DNA of 19,217 bases from Ichthyophonus hoferi (GCA_002751075.1 NAOQ01000008.1:251675-270891); one strand, 5' to 3'; numbered from the stretch's first letter, positions 8,738 to 18,107 are shown. Notes: a model not told the origin generated them from the sequence alone. Translations and numbers: made by a program.

Positions 8738-10277
8738 TTAGACTCCAGTCACCCATTCCTTTTTATCGTCCTCGTCATAAAAATCTACAATCCTCATAAT
8801 ATTTTCAGTCATCTTCAACCAATCCCCTGTACATCCTAAAATTACTTGCATTTCCCGACATTTTTCTTTGATGTTATTTTTTAAATATGCATTATTTTGT
8901 TTGTAATTCATATTCCAATCCGTAGACTCAAATATACAATTACTATAAAATAAATTATCTAATATATTAGTTGGGTGTAATGTTTTCAATATATCATTTT
9001 TCCCAAGGAGAATTTCCTGCAGAACAGCATGACGTCTATCCTGAAAATGTCCCTGTCAAAAACTATCCCATTCAAAAAAAAAAACCATTGCTGACGATGA
9101 CGATATTTGTATAATCTTTCATTTTAAAGGCATTTGTCCAGTTTGCCATAATTTTATAACTGGGTATTTTTACATTCCCGCTACTTGTTCTTTCGGTATT
9201 ACTTTCAATTGCATTGGTTAAACATGTACTATATAGTTCTTCATAGGATTTTTAAAACCATCAATTTAGTATAACATCAAGGACTTGGAGAACACTGGTT
9301 AAAGATTTTGGGATATATCTAATAATTAATTTCTTATTAATGTACGTACATTTCCTCACGGTTTAAATGTATGGCGTGTAAGTCAATTAACCGTAGGACC
9401 CACTTAGTGTTTTTGGTTGCAGGCCTTTTTAATATGAATTCATTAATATATTGATAGTCGGATTATTTCAAATCCCAATGTCGTTCGTATCCGCTAATAC
9501 ACCTTCATTGCAATTTTTCGGTGTCTTTTTCAGTTTTAAAAATAAACAATGCGTATTCTCGATTGTACCAGCTGCATTAACTAACAAGGTTGCTGTAAAA
9601 TTTTGTGGTTATTATTAAAAAAAAATTAAGGAGTACATTTTTCAATTCAACTGGGCAAATAGTGGTGCTAATGTTTTGCTCAAAATAACGTGGAGTTTGG
9701 TCAAAGTTCAAAACGTTTTCTTTCCTCATCTGCTTTTCTTTGATAGTATCATTAATTTCGAAAATGTAACCCTCATACTTTTTTTTAATATTTGTAGGAA
9801 GTGTTGTAGTTGTAATTTTCTCCTATGAGATAGGGTTTTTCTTTTTTAAATATTAAAGAAATGACATTTGAACATTTGAAATTGCTTAAGCCAAGAGCCC
9901 GTGCAGTTGTTAATCCAAAACACCTCAAAAAATTTCTTTGACAATTAATCCTTTATTATTTCTTTCGATTATCCACCCGTATAAAGTATCATCGAGCTCA
10001 GCCGACATTTGATTTGTTACTGTCGTATCATTGTGTTGGGGATTGGTACTGACTCGCTTCTTTTCCCCGAATACCATTGGGCCGCCATATTATCGCATGT
10101 TATTTTTTAGTATCTTTCTGGGCATAAGGTTGCCATTCAGTTCTTTAACATTCCGACTGTCACCATATATTTTTTGGCAATAGTTTTCCAGGATATTATA
10201 ATGCCGTTACTGTTAACATTTTTGATTTTACAGATCATTATTTTCTTGCTTTTTACGGTATACGATGTTCTTGCCAT
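8738..10277 (-). mobile_element. Pogo/Tigger-like (Tc1/mariner superfamily) DNA transposon remnant
   Basis: This minus-strand block is a decayed DNA transposon, recognised from its transposase (described separately). The boundaries given are those of the readable transposase only. Elements of this group normally end in short inverted repeats flanked by a duplicated TA. I found no convincing pair in the 400 bp on either side, so the outer ends are unknown or eroded. The transposase has many stops and frame changes, and no second copy is present in the window. The element is therefore old and cannot move itself. Confidence 0.8.
8738..10277 (-). pseudogene. Pogo/Tigger-like transposase, disrupted, nearly full length
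   Basis: This is a cut-and-paste transposase remnant read across several frames. The N-terminus (ATG at 10277) gives ARTSYTVKSKK and SWKTIAKKY, typical of the psq-type DNA-binding helix-turn-helix. At 9993-9830 lies a CENP-B/Tc5-type second helix-turn-helix (LDDTLYGWIIERNNKG, then TARALGLSNFKCSNVISL). The DDE nuclease core follows: first Asp at 9702-9700 (NFDQTPRYFE), second at 9384-9382 (LIDLHAIHLN), third at 9278-9276 (IPKSLTSVLQVLDV). The second-third spacing is about 35 codons, and the LQ-LDV motif is characteristic of this family. After it, KIPSYKIMANWTNAF matches the usual region before the C-terminal tail. The last 83 codons (8989-8738) are still open, acidic at the end and close at 8738. 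The span equals about 513 codons, normal for the family. There are at least five breaks, including one at an A11 run (9075-9085 on the plus strand). Confidence 0.85.
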
Positions 10278-11148
10278 ATTTCAATAAAGAAACCAGCCTA
10301 ATAAGAGTTTTTTTTCTTCTTAATTAAGAAATAAAAGTAAAGGCTGTTAGCTTTTTATTTTTGTAATTATATGAGTGATACTTCAGCACAAGAAAATTGT
10401 ATTTCATGTCAAACATACATATGCTCAACCCATTTTGTAAACCAATCTGCCACATGATACGCAGAGACCCAATTAAAAACAAGTGGCCCACATAAAAAGC
10501 TACAACAATTTCTTACATCGTTATTTAAAAATGAAATATACTTTAAAGACATTACTCTTAAACACCGTATTTTTTTAAAAAAATGCACTACAACTATTTA
10601 TAGGGAAAATTATTTTTGAAAAATTTCCAAGGAAGCTTGGTAGTAAATTCTGTTTAAACTATATATAAAGCCTCGATACCATTTGACTAGAGTAAATACT
10701 TTTTCGTGCTATTAACATTTGGATTTTGAATTGTCGTATTTTGAGTTGTTGTATAATTTTATGTAATTTTAGAAATATTGCACTTTTCTGTTAAATTAAA
10801 TTTGATTTTTGAAAGATTTTTTACACTAACATTGATGAAGATATATAATTAGAACTACAAACAATAGCCTTTCACCCCAATATACAATTTAAGTTCTTGT
10901 TTCAAATAAAAAAAACATTTTCACATCTCATATTAATTCCTAGATGCTAATTAACATAAAAGCTGCATTTTTATTTTCTTTTATAAACTTGGGTTTTGTT
11001 TTATAGTTATTAAGTGTTACGACATTTATCGGAATTTTAAATAATTCATCTTTAAACATTTCATGTTCTTTATTTTTTTAATGTTGCTATTAAGATCTTA
11101 ATGTTCCAAAAATAACAACTATAAAAAATCTCAATTTTTAAAAAATAT
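10278..11148. other. AT-rich intergenic DNA, right flank of the transposon remnant
   Basis: No gene is seen. This flank should hold the 5' end of the pogo-like element, but no terminal inverted repeat was identified. The region is rich in T and A runs (for example about 10310-10320 and 10570-10580). Confidence 0.45.
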
Positions 11149-11415
11149 TTAACAAAAATTCACGCTTATAGACCCACACCCGTATATTCGAATATAATGG
11201 GGAGTGGGGAGGGGGGCTTTTATTTGAGGGAAGACAGCTAATATATCTCCCTGTTTTATTGTATCTGACTCGTAATAAATACCCAACCGGCCAAAGCAGT
11301 TTCGACCCGAGTTGCTGATCGCGAGCCGCAATTTTAAAGCTTTATTGATTGGATACTTGGTCGTGACGACTGGAAAAAGGAAAGAAACCAATTAAAGAAC
11401 GTAATATAGACCCAT
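11149..11415. other. GC-richer island in AT-rich DNA
   Basis: This patch is clearly richer in G and C than its surroundings, with ggggagtggggagggggg at about 11199-11216 and cgacccgagttgctgatcgc at about 11303-11322. On the minus strand it is open for 80 codons (11391-11149, including RNCFGRLGIYYESDTIKQGD), but I recognise no protein family. The 9-mer tatagaccc occurs at both edges (11167-11175 and 11405-11413) in the same orientation and once more at 15489-15497. It may be a fragment of a mobile element or a relic exon, but neither is proven. Confidence 0.4.
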
Positions 11416-12493
11416 CTAGCTATAAAAATATAACGTTTTCAAATATTTAAAGTCAAATATTTATTTTTTGCTAAAATCTATTTTAAAATTATGCTATTTT
11501 TATCTGGAACACCTGTGCACGTCTGGCACCCAGATTACTACATCCAACTCATTACTAGCTAGCAATAACAATATATTATAATATAACATAAAATATTGTA
11601 CAATATAATACAATACATTATTATACTATGTTTTATATTTTTGATATATGAAATAGCCAGGAAATGGATAATTATGTGATGCAGACGAATATTGGATAAA
11701 GTTTTTTAGGATGTTTCAAACTGCTAATAAGGAACGAAATTGTCCAAACCCGCTGTAGGTTAAAAAGAATGTAAGGGTTAATAACACAAAAATATAAAGA
11801 AAAATAATTCAATTGTACCATCGTAAGATATTACTCACATTCGCATAAACACGTTACTTTTTTGTTACATACCAAAATACCCTCCAATTAATATGTACAT
11901 GTGATATCATCTAGGAAACATTCCCCAACCACGTTTGAGCACATAGATTAACCAAACAACCATTTCTGTTTTCTCTGGTATTTCATGCTACCCATCCATT
12001 GTAAAGTGATTTGCCGGTTGTTCGATGTGCTAAATTAATCCTACTGAATTGGAATTTTAAAATGGGTAAATTTTATGCAATTTCTGGGAGGAGTGATGCC
12101 ATCTTGAAAGATAATCTTCAGTTGCAACAGAAATTACCAATAGAGTTATTACAGCAAGTCAACTGTAAATTTTAATAAAAATCATGTCGATCCTAAAAAA
12201 TATTACCTAGTATTACCTCCTATTCCTTTATTATATGAAATAGTAAATGTCAATAATATTAAATGACTATAGCTATATGAAAAAACACCGGCATTAATTA
12301 AATATTTATATTTTAACATATATACATATGATATAATACTTGTTCTATACAATCTTTCATGCATTGGTTGCTCACTACCACTCACCAGTGCTTTTAATAC
12401 ACTAGCATATGATTTTCACACATATCTATGAATAATTTTTTTTGATATATGTTAAAACCAGGAAAATATTACTGGCAATTATCATTGCATATG
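11416..12493. other. AT-rich intergenic DNA, nothing recognised
   Basis: A TATAATA/ACAATA-rich degenerate patch lies at about 11567-11645. No open frame worth calling was found. The 60-codon minus-strand frame at 12385-12203 is AT-driven. Confidence 0.5.
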
Positions 12494-12750
12494 TAGTCTG
12501 GAAAAATATAGTTAGTGCATGTTAAATGGCATTCCAAGACGTTCGATTAAAATTGAACAGGCAATGGCAGAGATCCCGACAACCCATTGCTTAGGCATTC
12601 TGCCTAATACAAGTCCTGCTGGCTAGTTTGATAATAAAAATGTCTTAATATATACGTACTCCATGTATGCAAAGACACACGTTAAAACACCATTTAATTT
12701 AGTATTCCTTCTCCTTCTAAACAAATATAGGTCCTAGGAACACTCCTGTC
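12494..12750 (+). repeat. Dispersed repeat family A, copy 2
   Basis: This copy is collinear with 817-1124. It shares tagtctggaaaaata, ggcaatggcagag, cattgcttaggcattctgcctaa, acaagtcctgctg, tactcc-tgtatg and the closing ccttctaaa-aaatata. It lacks about 45 bp present in copy 1. The hairpin-forming TTAGGC-ATTCT-GCCTAA (12591-12607) is intact. The extensive point divergence means the copies are old. Confidence 0.7.
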
Positions 12751-13392
12751 TACTTATTATTCCCAAAAATATAAAGATTACAGGAAATAATTATCTACAT
12801 CTAAGTTAATAAGTAGATAGAACTTAATAACTCTATAAGAAGTGCTAATAAGTAGAAATAGAGTAGAACTAGATATCAATATATGATTGATGAATATGGG
12901 CCTGAATCAGTCAAGAGTGTATCATAATACATAATATACAGTACATTGAAAGCTATACTACTCATGATTTCAAACGATTGGTTCTTAATTGTAATAGGTG
13001 TAAAAGAGAGCCAGATGTGCTAGTATTCGCTTTGCAGATCTACATGCAACATGATTGGAGATAAGGCGATGCCTGATTAAGTTGAGCGATCACCTCGCAA
13101 GAAAACGATTTTCAAAACATGTAACGGCCAGCGACTGATTTTTCTGGTTCCACTCAGAATATCTAGTGAAACATGCTATTGAAGCATTAATGTGACATAT
13201 TTTACAACTCTAATTGGTTAAGATATTCAATATATATTAGCCACAATAATACCTTTCACTTGACGTTTATTTTATGATCATGCCACGAGACTGAAATCCT
13301 TGGCAATTTCTTTAAAATACCAGTAAACAACTGGGCACCCTGCTAACTGTGCTTTCATAGTCTTATCAACCTTATTTGCCTACCTATCTACT
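12751..13392. other. Intergenic DNA between family A copies
   Basis: This stretch contains a short run of related words around 12790-12860 (taataagtagatagaac, taataagtagaaatag), which looks like a small degenerate local duplication. No gene was found. The segment 13290-13392 may be the badly decayed left half of family A copy 3. Confidence 0.45.
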
Positions 13393-13527
13393 TCTACTGA
13401 CTGGTTTAATAATAAAATATCAGAAATAATATCCTAACATATCTGTATTGTGTATGCACAGGGACACTTTTAAGCACTCACTAACTCAATATTCCCTCAA
13501 TTATAAATAGATATAGGTCATAGCGAC
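13393..13527 (+). repeat. Dispersed repeat family A, copy 3 (right half, diverged)
   Basis: It matches the right half of copies 1 and 2: ctgactggtttaataataaaat, then catatctgtattgtgtatg, then agggacact, then attccctcaattataaatagatatagg. The hairpin segment is not recognisable here. It is the most diverged of the three copies and has the same orientation. Confidence 0.55.
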
Positions 13528-14085
13528 TGATTCTGTCTCATCATTGTCATACGGAAATAACTATCTTCCAGCCTGCCATGGAAGCCAGTAACGTTAAGTT
13601 GAACATGATTAGCTGTGTTGTGTTTCATCATATCTGACTCGTGCTGTTTATAGTTTATTGATAACCTAAAAAAAATAATTAATATGAGAAAAATGCAGTA
13701 TATCAGGTATACGTTAGGCTTACGGCTCCAAGTGCAAATATTGTTTGTGTTTAAGGCAAACAAGTACATATATATTGATATATGGATGGATACATTTTAA
13801 GCGTTCTAAAAATTTCACAATGCATACTGATATAATCCAATCCAGATTGACCTGGCACCTAGTGATCTCAGTCAAGCCAATTGTCTTTTACCAACAACTA
13901 CAGTCACGACCCAGTCATGGAAACCGCTAGAATAAATCAGGCACTGTTACGTGCTTTGCGATAAATTTGTTTAAATTGCTCAAATTCAATTTTTTTGGGT
14001 ATAATTGGATGAGATAAATAGGGTCATAAATCAATTGTTAATAGCTCAGCATAATGGATACTATGTAGAGTTGCGTAGGAAAAAC
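13528..14085. other. Intergenic DNA, no convincing gene
   Basis: An 83-codon minus-strand frame (13769-13518) with one hydrophobic stretch and a 61-codon plus-strand frame overlap each other near 13745-13769. Neither resembles a known protein, and I do not call either. Confidence 0.45.
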
Positions 14086-14159
14086 AAAAAGCATACTACG
14101 ATTACTATTATGACGATGTCAGAAAAAGCATACTACGATTACTATTATGATGATGTCAG
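14086..14159. repeat. 37 bp tandem duplication
   Basis: 14086-14122 and 14123-14159 are identical except for one base (tgacgatgtc in the first unit, tgatgatgtc in the second). A partial third start (aaaaagcaaaagcaaactact) follows at 14160. The near identity implies a much younger event than the 180 and 191 bp duplications. A simple replication-slippage origin is enough to explain it. Confidence 0.9.
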
Positions 14160-15480
14160 AAAAAGCAAAAGCAAACTACTGTAACGTAACAAGACCAATT
14201 GCACCATTAAACCAACTTTTAGTTAAAATCACTGGAGGTGGTTCGGACGGGGCAATCAAAGCTCAGGCGTAAGATTATCTAATAAAAACCATGTTCTGAA
14301 GTGTTGACCAATAAAAGCATTGTAAAAGAAACAAACATGGCATTTCAGCCAATAATAATTTGGTTTAAAATTCTTAAACTGTTGATTGGAGCCTTATTTA
14401 TAAATGATTAATCTTTAATGTTAACATTGTGAATTTTCTTTCCCAGAGGTTATAACTTATATGCACGTGTCTTCACTTCAAAACATGATGGTTAAACCTA
14501 TACAACCTGTATTACAAATAAAATTTTATAACTTTAAAACAAGTAAAAAGAATAGTTATTGAGAGGTTTAAGGATTATGGAGAAAGTATGAATACTAAGA
14601 AAATCAGTAGAAATGACTAAGCTCACACCAGATGCAAATAAATATGGTCCAAGACTAATATGAAAGATGCACAGTTTTGCAAAAAAAATAATACAACAGT
14701 ACTTATATTTTATCACTTTTTATTTAATAAATAAATTTTATTATTATTATTATTCCTGTGAGCAGAAAAAGTCAGGTTAGACATTTTCAAGATATTACGA
14801 TCAAGTTTTATTTTTAAGCTGCAGCCGGATCCTACCAATCATCAATTAAGCATTTGCTTCCCTCACGTCATTCCCGTTTAGACCAAACCAAACTAGAGCA
14901 ATTCAAGAATATAAGTAAATAAGTTTTAATTGCGTATATAAAGCAACCTGTATATTATTCTTTTAATTTTTTTAATATAAATTGATTAATCTATCATATT
15001 ATATAATTTTTTTGTTACTCCGAGTTGAGATACTACATTCATTCGAGCCATCTAAGTTTAAGCTTTTTAATTAATTCGTAGATAGCCTGATACTAGAAGA
15101 TGATCATTATAATTGGATCGGAGTTTTCCAAATGACTATCTATTTTATAGACACACCTCACAAACACAGGCTGCTCAATATAAATACATTTTTTCATTCC
15201 TGTATGATCATTAACCAATACCAAATATATCAAATTAAATAGGTTATCCACGATGGTAAAAGGCAAAGCAATATTTTCCAGACCCAATCGGACACGTTGT
15301 CTATTTTTTTTTTTCACAGATGGCCAGAACTCGAAACTTCCCCATGCAATAATTTACAAATAGAATATTTGTTCCTGTGTCCCAATTGTGAAGCCAGGGC
15401 ATGTAACTGGCTTGTTAATGACGACAGTTAGATTGAGAATAAAGATAATTATAATTATAATATATATTTATATATAGGAA
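14160..15480. other. AT-rich intergenic DNA, no convincing gene
   Basis: A GC-richer patch (ggaggtggttcggacggggc) lies at about 14233-14252. I checked it as a tRNA B-box candidate and it does not fit. A CACGTG occurs at 14464-14469, about 1.7 kb from the phosphatase. The 74-codon minus-strand frame 15317-15093 (RQRVRLGLENIALPFTIVDN) has balanced composition, but a stop precedes it and it matches no family I know. It may be a relic of a coding sequence. Confidence 0.45.
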
Positions 15481-15600
15481 TATATATTTATAGACCCGAG
15501 AATGCGGATTACAATCGACCAAAATTACCCGTACTCGAAAACCCCAAAGCGCGGCACACAAGTCCGTACCTTTGCCTCATTCTTTTTTTTTTTTTTTCAA
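15481..15600. other. GC-richer patch ending in a T15 tract
   Basis: The stretch 15495-15580 (for example gtactcgaaaaccccaaagc) is much richer in G and C than its surroundings. It is followed by an uninterrupted T run at 15583-15597. Read on the minus strand this is an A run followed by GC-richer sequence and then gggtctataaatatata. No gene is visible. Confidence 0.4.
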
Positions 15601-16027
15601 CAAAAAATTAACAATTGCGAATAGGTTGTTTGTTATGATAATATAAATTTGGAAAAAACATAGCACCTTATACGGACGTCAGCATGTGCACTCTAGATCT
15701 TTCCTCTGCTGGCTAAGCATAATATAAGCCAGTGGATCGCTCCTGTTACAGTACTTCCAACTAAGTAGATCTTAATCCCCAACCGATCTCAAGTAGAACA
15801 TATTAAATTTCTCATTTTATTTTCGGTAATTATTATTGATTTTTTAAAATATTCTTACATTCAAATATTAAATTAAATTATTTTTTATGTTGGCCTTAAA
15901 ATATGTGATAATAATTAAAAATATTCTTCGTCTTGTTCCGGACCGTCTGGATTATTAGAAGGACTAGTTTGTAGTTTGCAATAGGAATGATTGGTGCTTC
16001 TTTTCGCATCATTGCCAATAATTGACG
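15601..16027. other. Distal upstream region of the phosphatase gene
   Basis: No gene called. A 63-codon minus-strand frame (16087-15896, TRIAWVRLACTCLESDR) uses a non-ATG start with a stop just upstream. It overlaps the likely promoter, so I leave it out. This stretch may contain further control sites of the phosphatase that cannot be picked out by eye. Confidence 0.4.
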
Positions 16028-16055
16028 AACGTGTCTGTCAGATTCTAAACACGTG
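16028..16055 (+). promoter_or_regulatory. Candidate PHO-type E-box pair (AACGTG + CACGTG)
   Basis: AACGTG (CACGTT on the other strand) at 16028-16033 and CACGTG at 16050-16055 lie 22 bp apart, about 90 bp upstream of the TATA box and about 140-170 bp upstream of the ATG. In budding yeast, Pho4 binds CACGTG strongly and CACGTT more weakly in the acid phosphatase PHO5 promoter. CACGTG is also a general bHLH site. The sites are seen directly. Their use in phosphate control is inference. By base composition about one or two CACGTG sites are expected in the whole window, and two are present. Confidence 0.4.
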
Positions 16056-16138
16056 CAAGCCAATCGTACCCATGCGATTCTAGTCAATTGGAGGCATCTC
16101 GTTGGCTATGAGCCCATCGTACTAAATCTACAAACTAG

Positions 16139-16145
16139 TATATAA
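16139..16145 (+). promoter_or_regulatory. TATA box of the phosphatase gene
   Basis: TATATAA lies 51 bases before the ATG, which leaves room for a 5' leader of about 20-25 bases if transcription starts about 30 bp downstream. An inverted CCAAT (attgg, 16087-16091) and a direct CCAAT (16060-16064) lie upstream. The A at -3 of the ATG (16194) favours initiation there. Confidence 0.55.
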
Positions 16146-16196
16146 CTACTGTAACCTGTTATACTGCTTGTATCTAGTTTTCTGTACTCTGACAGA

Positions 16197-18107
16197 ATGA
16201 GGGTCGTCAATACTTTTATAGGGCTATGTTTAGCCATCGCTGCGCCTGCCGCATTGGGGGCCGTTTCCAGTCATGGAATGACCGCTTCTAGCTTCAACCT
16301 AGGTGTATTAGAGAGAGAATTATGTCCTTGTCTGAAAAATTCACTGGGGCTAAAGCTTCCTTTCAAACATCTCCCTCCCAGAGACGTCAGTTTTGTACTT
16401 GAAGTCATGCAATATTATAATATCACTTTGGAGGATGTTCCTTGCGTAGCTTGCCCAGAGTGCGCCAACAAGTTGACATGCGAGAAGTTTGGTGAGAGGT
16501 TTGCCTCACCTCAAGTTAGTCATATTGTTAATAAGGGATTGGAAATGTTTGAGGCCTGCCAAGAGCAGCTAGGTAGTGCTGATCTTTTTACCAAGAAGGT
16601 AAACGGTACAGGTACAGTATGTGATTGCTGTCTTAGAGACAGTCCCGAACAGGTCGCTGTCTTCCCTACCGATGAAAGAAATGCAATTTATATTACTTGG
16701 GTTCAACGTTCCTACAACCCTAAATTCGCTAATGTTTTATGGAAGATTAAAGGTCGCAGTACAGTCGTTAACGGTGTGGTTGTCAAGCCCCATCCTTGGT
16801 ACAGTGGTGACCCACTTCCCATTGACCTTAACTGCCATCTCTGCGGTGGAAAGAACAATTACAAGGGCTTCTTCTACCGCGTTAAGCTTACAGACATCCC
16901 ATACCACACTCCTTTCACTTATCAGGTTGGAGTTGACCCGGAAAACATTGTTGAAATTCCTGTTAACACCCATTCTATGACTCTTAAGAACCACAAGCAT
17001 TGCAACACCAGGGTAGCCGTAATTGGTGATTCTGGTACCTATGGTGCCCGTTATACCTATCAAACACTTTCGGGTCTTGTTCATAAACTTGATGCACTTG
17101 TTTCTCTCGGTGATTTGTCTTACAACAATGGTTATGCTAGTATTTATGATGATTTCTTCCGTGTGTTGGAAGCAGCCAAAATTTCTACCCAACTTCCTTT
17201 GATTAACATGGCCGGAAACCACGAAAACGTCTGGGATTATGCTGCCTTCAATGATCGTTTCATTCAGCCCAATAGTTCTATTAAGACTTCCCGTCATGGA
17301 AGAAGTTTCTACAAGCTTCGCAATGGAAACATTCACTTTATCTCTCTTAACTTTGAATTGAAGACTGTTGATCCTATATGGCAGGTGCCTAGTCTTGGTT
17401 CTGCTCCTCTGTTTGAGTCTGAGTTCAAGTGGTTAAAGCACACTTTGGCTACTATTGCCAGTCAACGCAAGGCTGGTGAATGGATTGTTGTGATGTCACA
17501 CAGACCCATGTACTGCTCTACTGCTAACTGCGGTTTCCTATCCCAACTCATCGGTAGAAAAGATTGCACTAACCATTTAACCTCGGCCTGCGGTAACGAG
17601 GCTAAAGCCATTCGGGAGGCCACATATGGACCTGAGAAAAAGACAATTGAAGACTTGTTTGTCGACTATGAGGTTGACATCTACTTTGGTGCACATATCC
17701 ATAACTATGAGCGTACTCACCCTATTTTCAAGGGTGATTTCTTGACTACCAACGTCACTTCTAATCTCTGCGCATTTGGTAAGGGCAGAGAAGATCGTCC
17801 TTTCTGCATTCCTGAAGTGCCTGTTTACAAGAACCCCAAGTACCCCGTTCATATTCTTAACGGTGCTGGTGGTACTGCCATTGAACAATCAGATATTATG
17901 TATGTTAGCCCAAGTCCTGCTTGGTCTGCTAGTCGCATCGTCGCTGATGCCTGTGTGACAGTTGCTGGCATTAATGCATGCCAAAACCCTAAGGAGATCG
18001 GTGGATTGGGATTCTTGAACGGAAACATGACTCATTTGACATGGTCTTTCTTTGGATCTTATGAGCCTCAAGCCTTCACTGATGGCTTTGTTATTACTAG
18101 AGATTAA
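16197..18107 (+). CDS. Secreted purple acid phosphatase
   Basis: This is a 636-residue metallophosphoesterase of the purple acid phosphatase family, which hydrolyses phosphomonoesters at a dinuclear metal centre. Residues 1-22 are a signal peptide (basic start, hydrophobic core, likely cut after LGA). Residues 40-145 are cysteine-rich (C43, C45, C83, C86, C89, C95, C121, C142, C144, C145) and unassigned. Residues 150-247 (PEQVAVFPTD to YQVGVD) fit the Fn3-like N-domain. The catalytic domain keeps all ligands: D278 (GDSG), D306 and Y309 (GDLSY), N341 (GNHE), H435 (SHRPMY), H500 and H502 (GAHIHNYER). The C-terminal part (about 551-636) fits the usual C-terminal subdomain. N-glycosylation sequons occur at N75, N136, N359, N519 and N610. 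There is no membrane anchor, so it is probably extracellular or vacuolar. The ATG is the first after an in-frame stop at 16152-16154. There is no intron. Codon use is richer in G and C than the flanks. Confidence 0.95.
   Translation: MRVVNTFIGLCLAIAAPAALGAVSSHGMTASSFNLGVLERELCPCLKNSLGLKLPFKHLPPRDVSFVLEVMQYYNITLEDVPCVACPECANKLTCEKFGERFASPQVSHIVNKGLEMFEACQEQLGSADLFTKKVNGTGTVCDCCLRDSPEQVAVFPTDERNAIYITWVQRSYNPKFANVLWKIKGRSTVVNGVVVKPHPWYSGDPLPIDLNCHLCGGKNNYKGFFYRVKLTDIPYHTPFTYQVGVDPENIVEIPVNTHSMTLKNHKHCNTRVAVIGDSGTYGARYTYQTLSGLVHKLDALVSLGDLSYNNGYASIYDDFFRVLEAAKISTQLPLINMAGNHENVWDYAAFNDRFIQPNSSIKTSRHGRSFYKLRNGNIHFISLNFELKTVDPIWQVPSLGSAPLFESEFKWLKHTLATIASQRKAGEWIVVMSHRPMYCSTANCGFLSQLIGRKDCTNHLTSACGNEAKAIREATYGPEKKTIEDLFVDYEVDIYFGAHIHNYERTHPIFKGDFLTTNVTSNLCAFGKGREDRPFCIPEVPVYKNPKYPVHILNGAGGTAIEQSDIMYVSPSPAWSASRIVADACVTVAGINACQNPKEIGGLGFLNGNMTHLTWSFFGSYEPQAFTDGFVITRD

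Noticed and set aside
14233-14262. Possible tRNA B-box (ggttcgga)
   Set aside because: It does not match the GGTTCGANNCC consensus, and no A-box or cloverleaf can be drawn around it.
15896-16087. 63-codon minus-strand frame with a helical-looking start
   Set aside because: It has a non-ATG start with a stop just upstream, overlaps the phosphatase promoter and has no family match.
16621-16980. 119-codon plus-strand frame, and further shadow frames at 17577-17958
   Set aside because: They overlap the phosphatase in other frames and lack any recognisable motif.
16737-17336. 199-codon open frame on the minus strand
   Set aside because: It lies wholly inside the phosphatase coding sequence and is explained by that gene's codon use. 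The product shows no domain or signal of its own.
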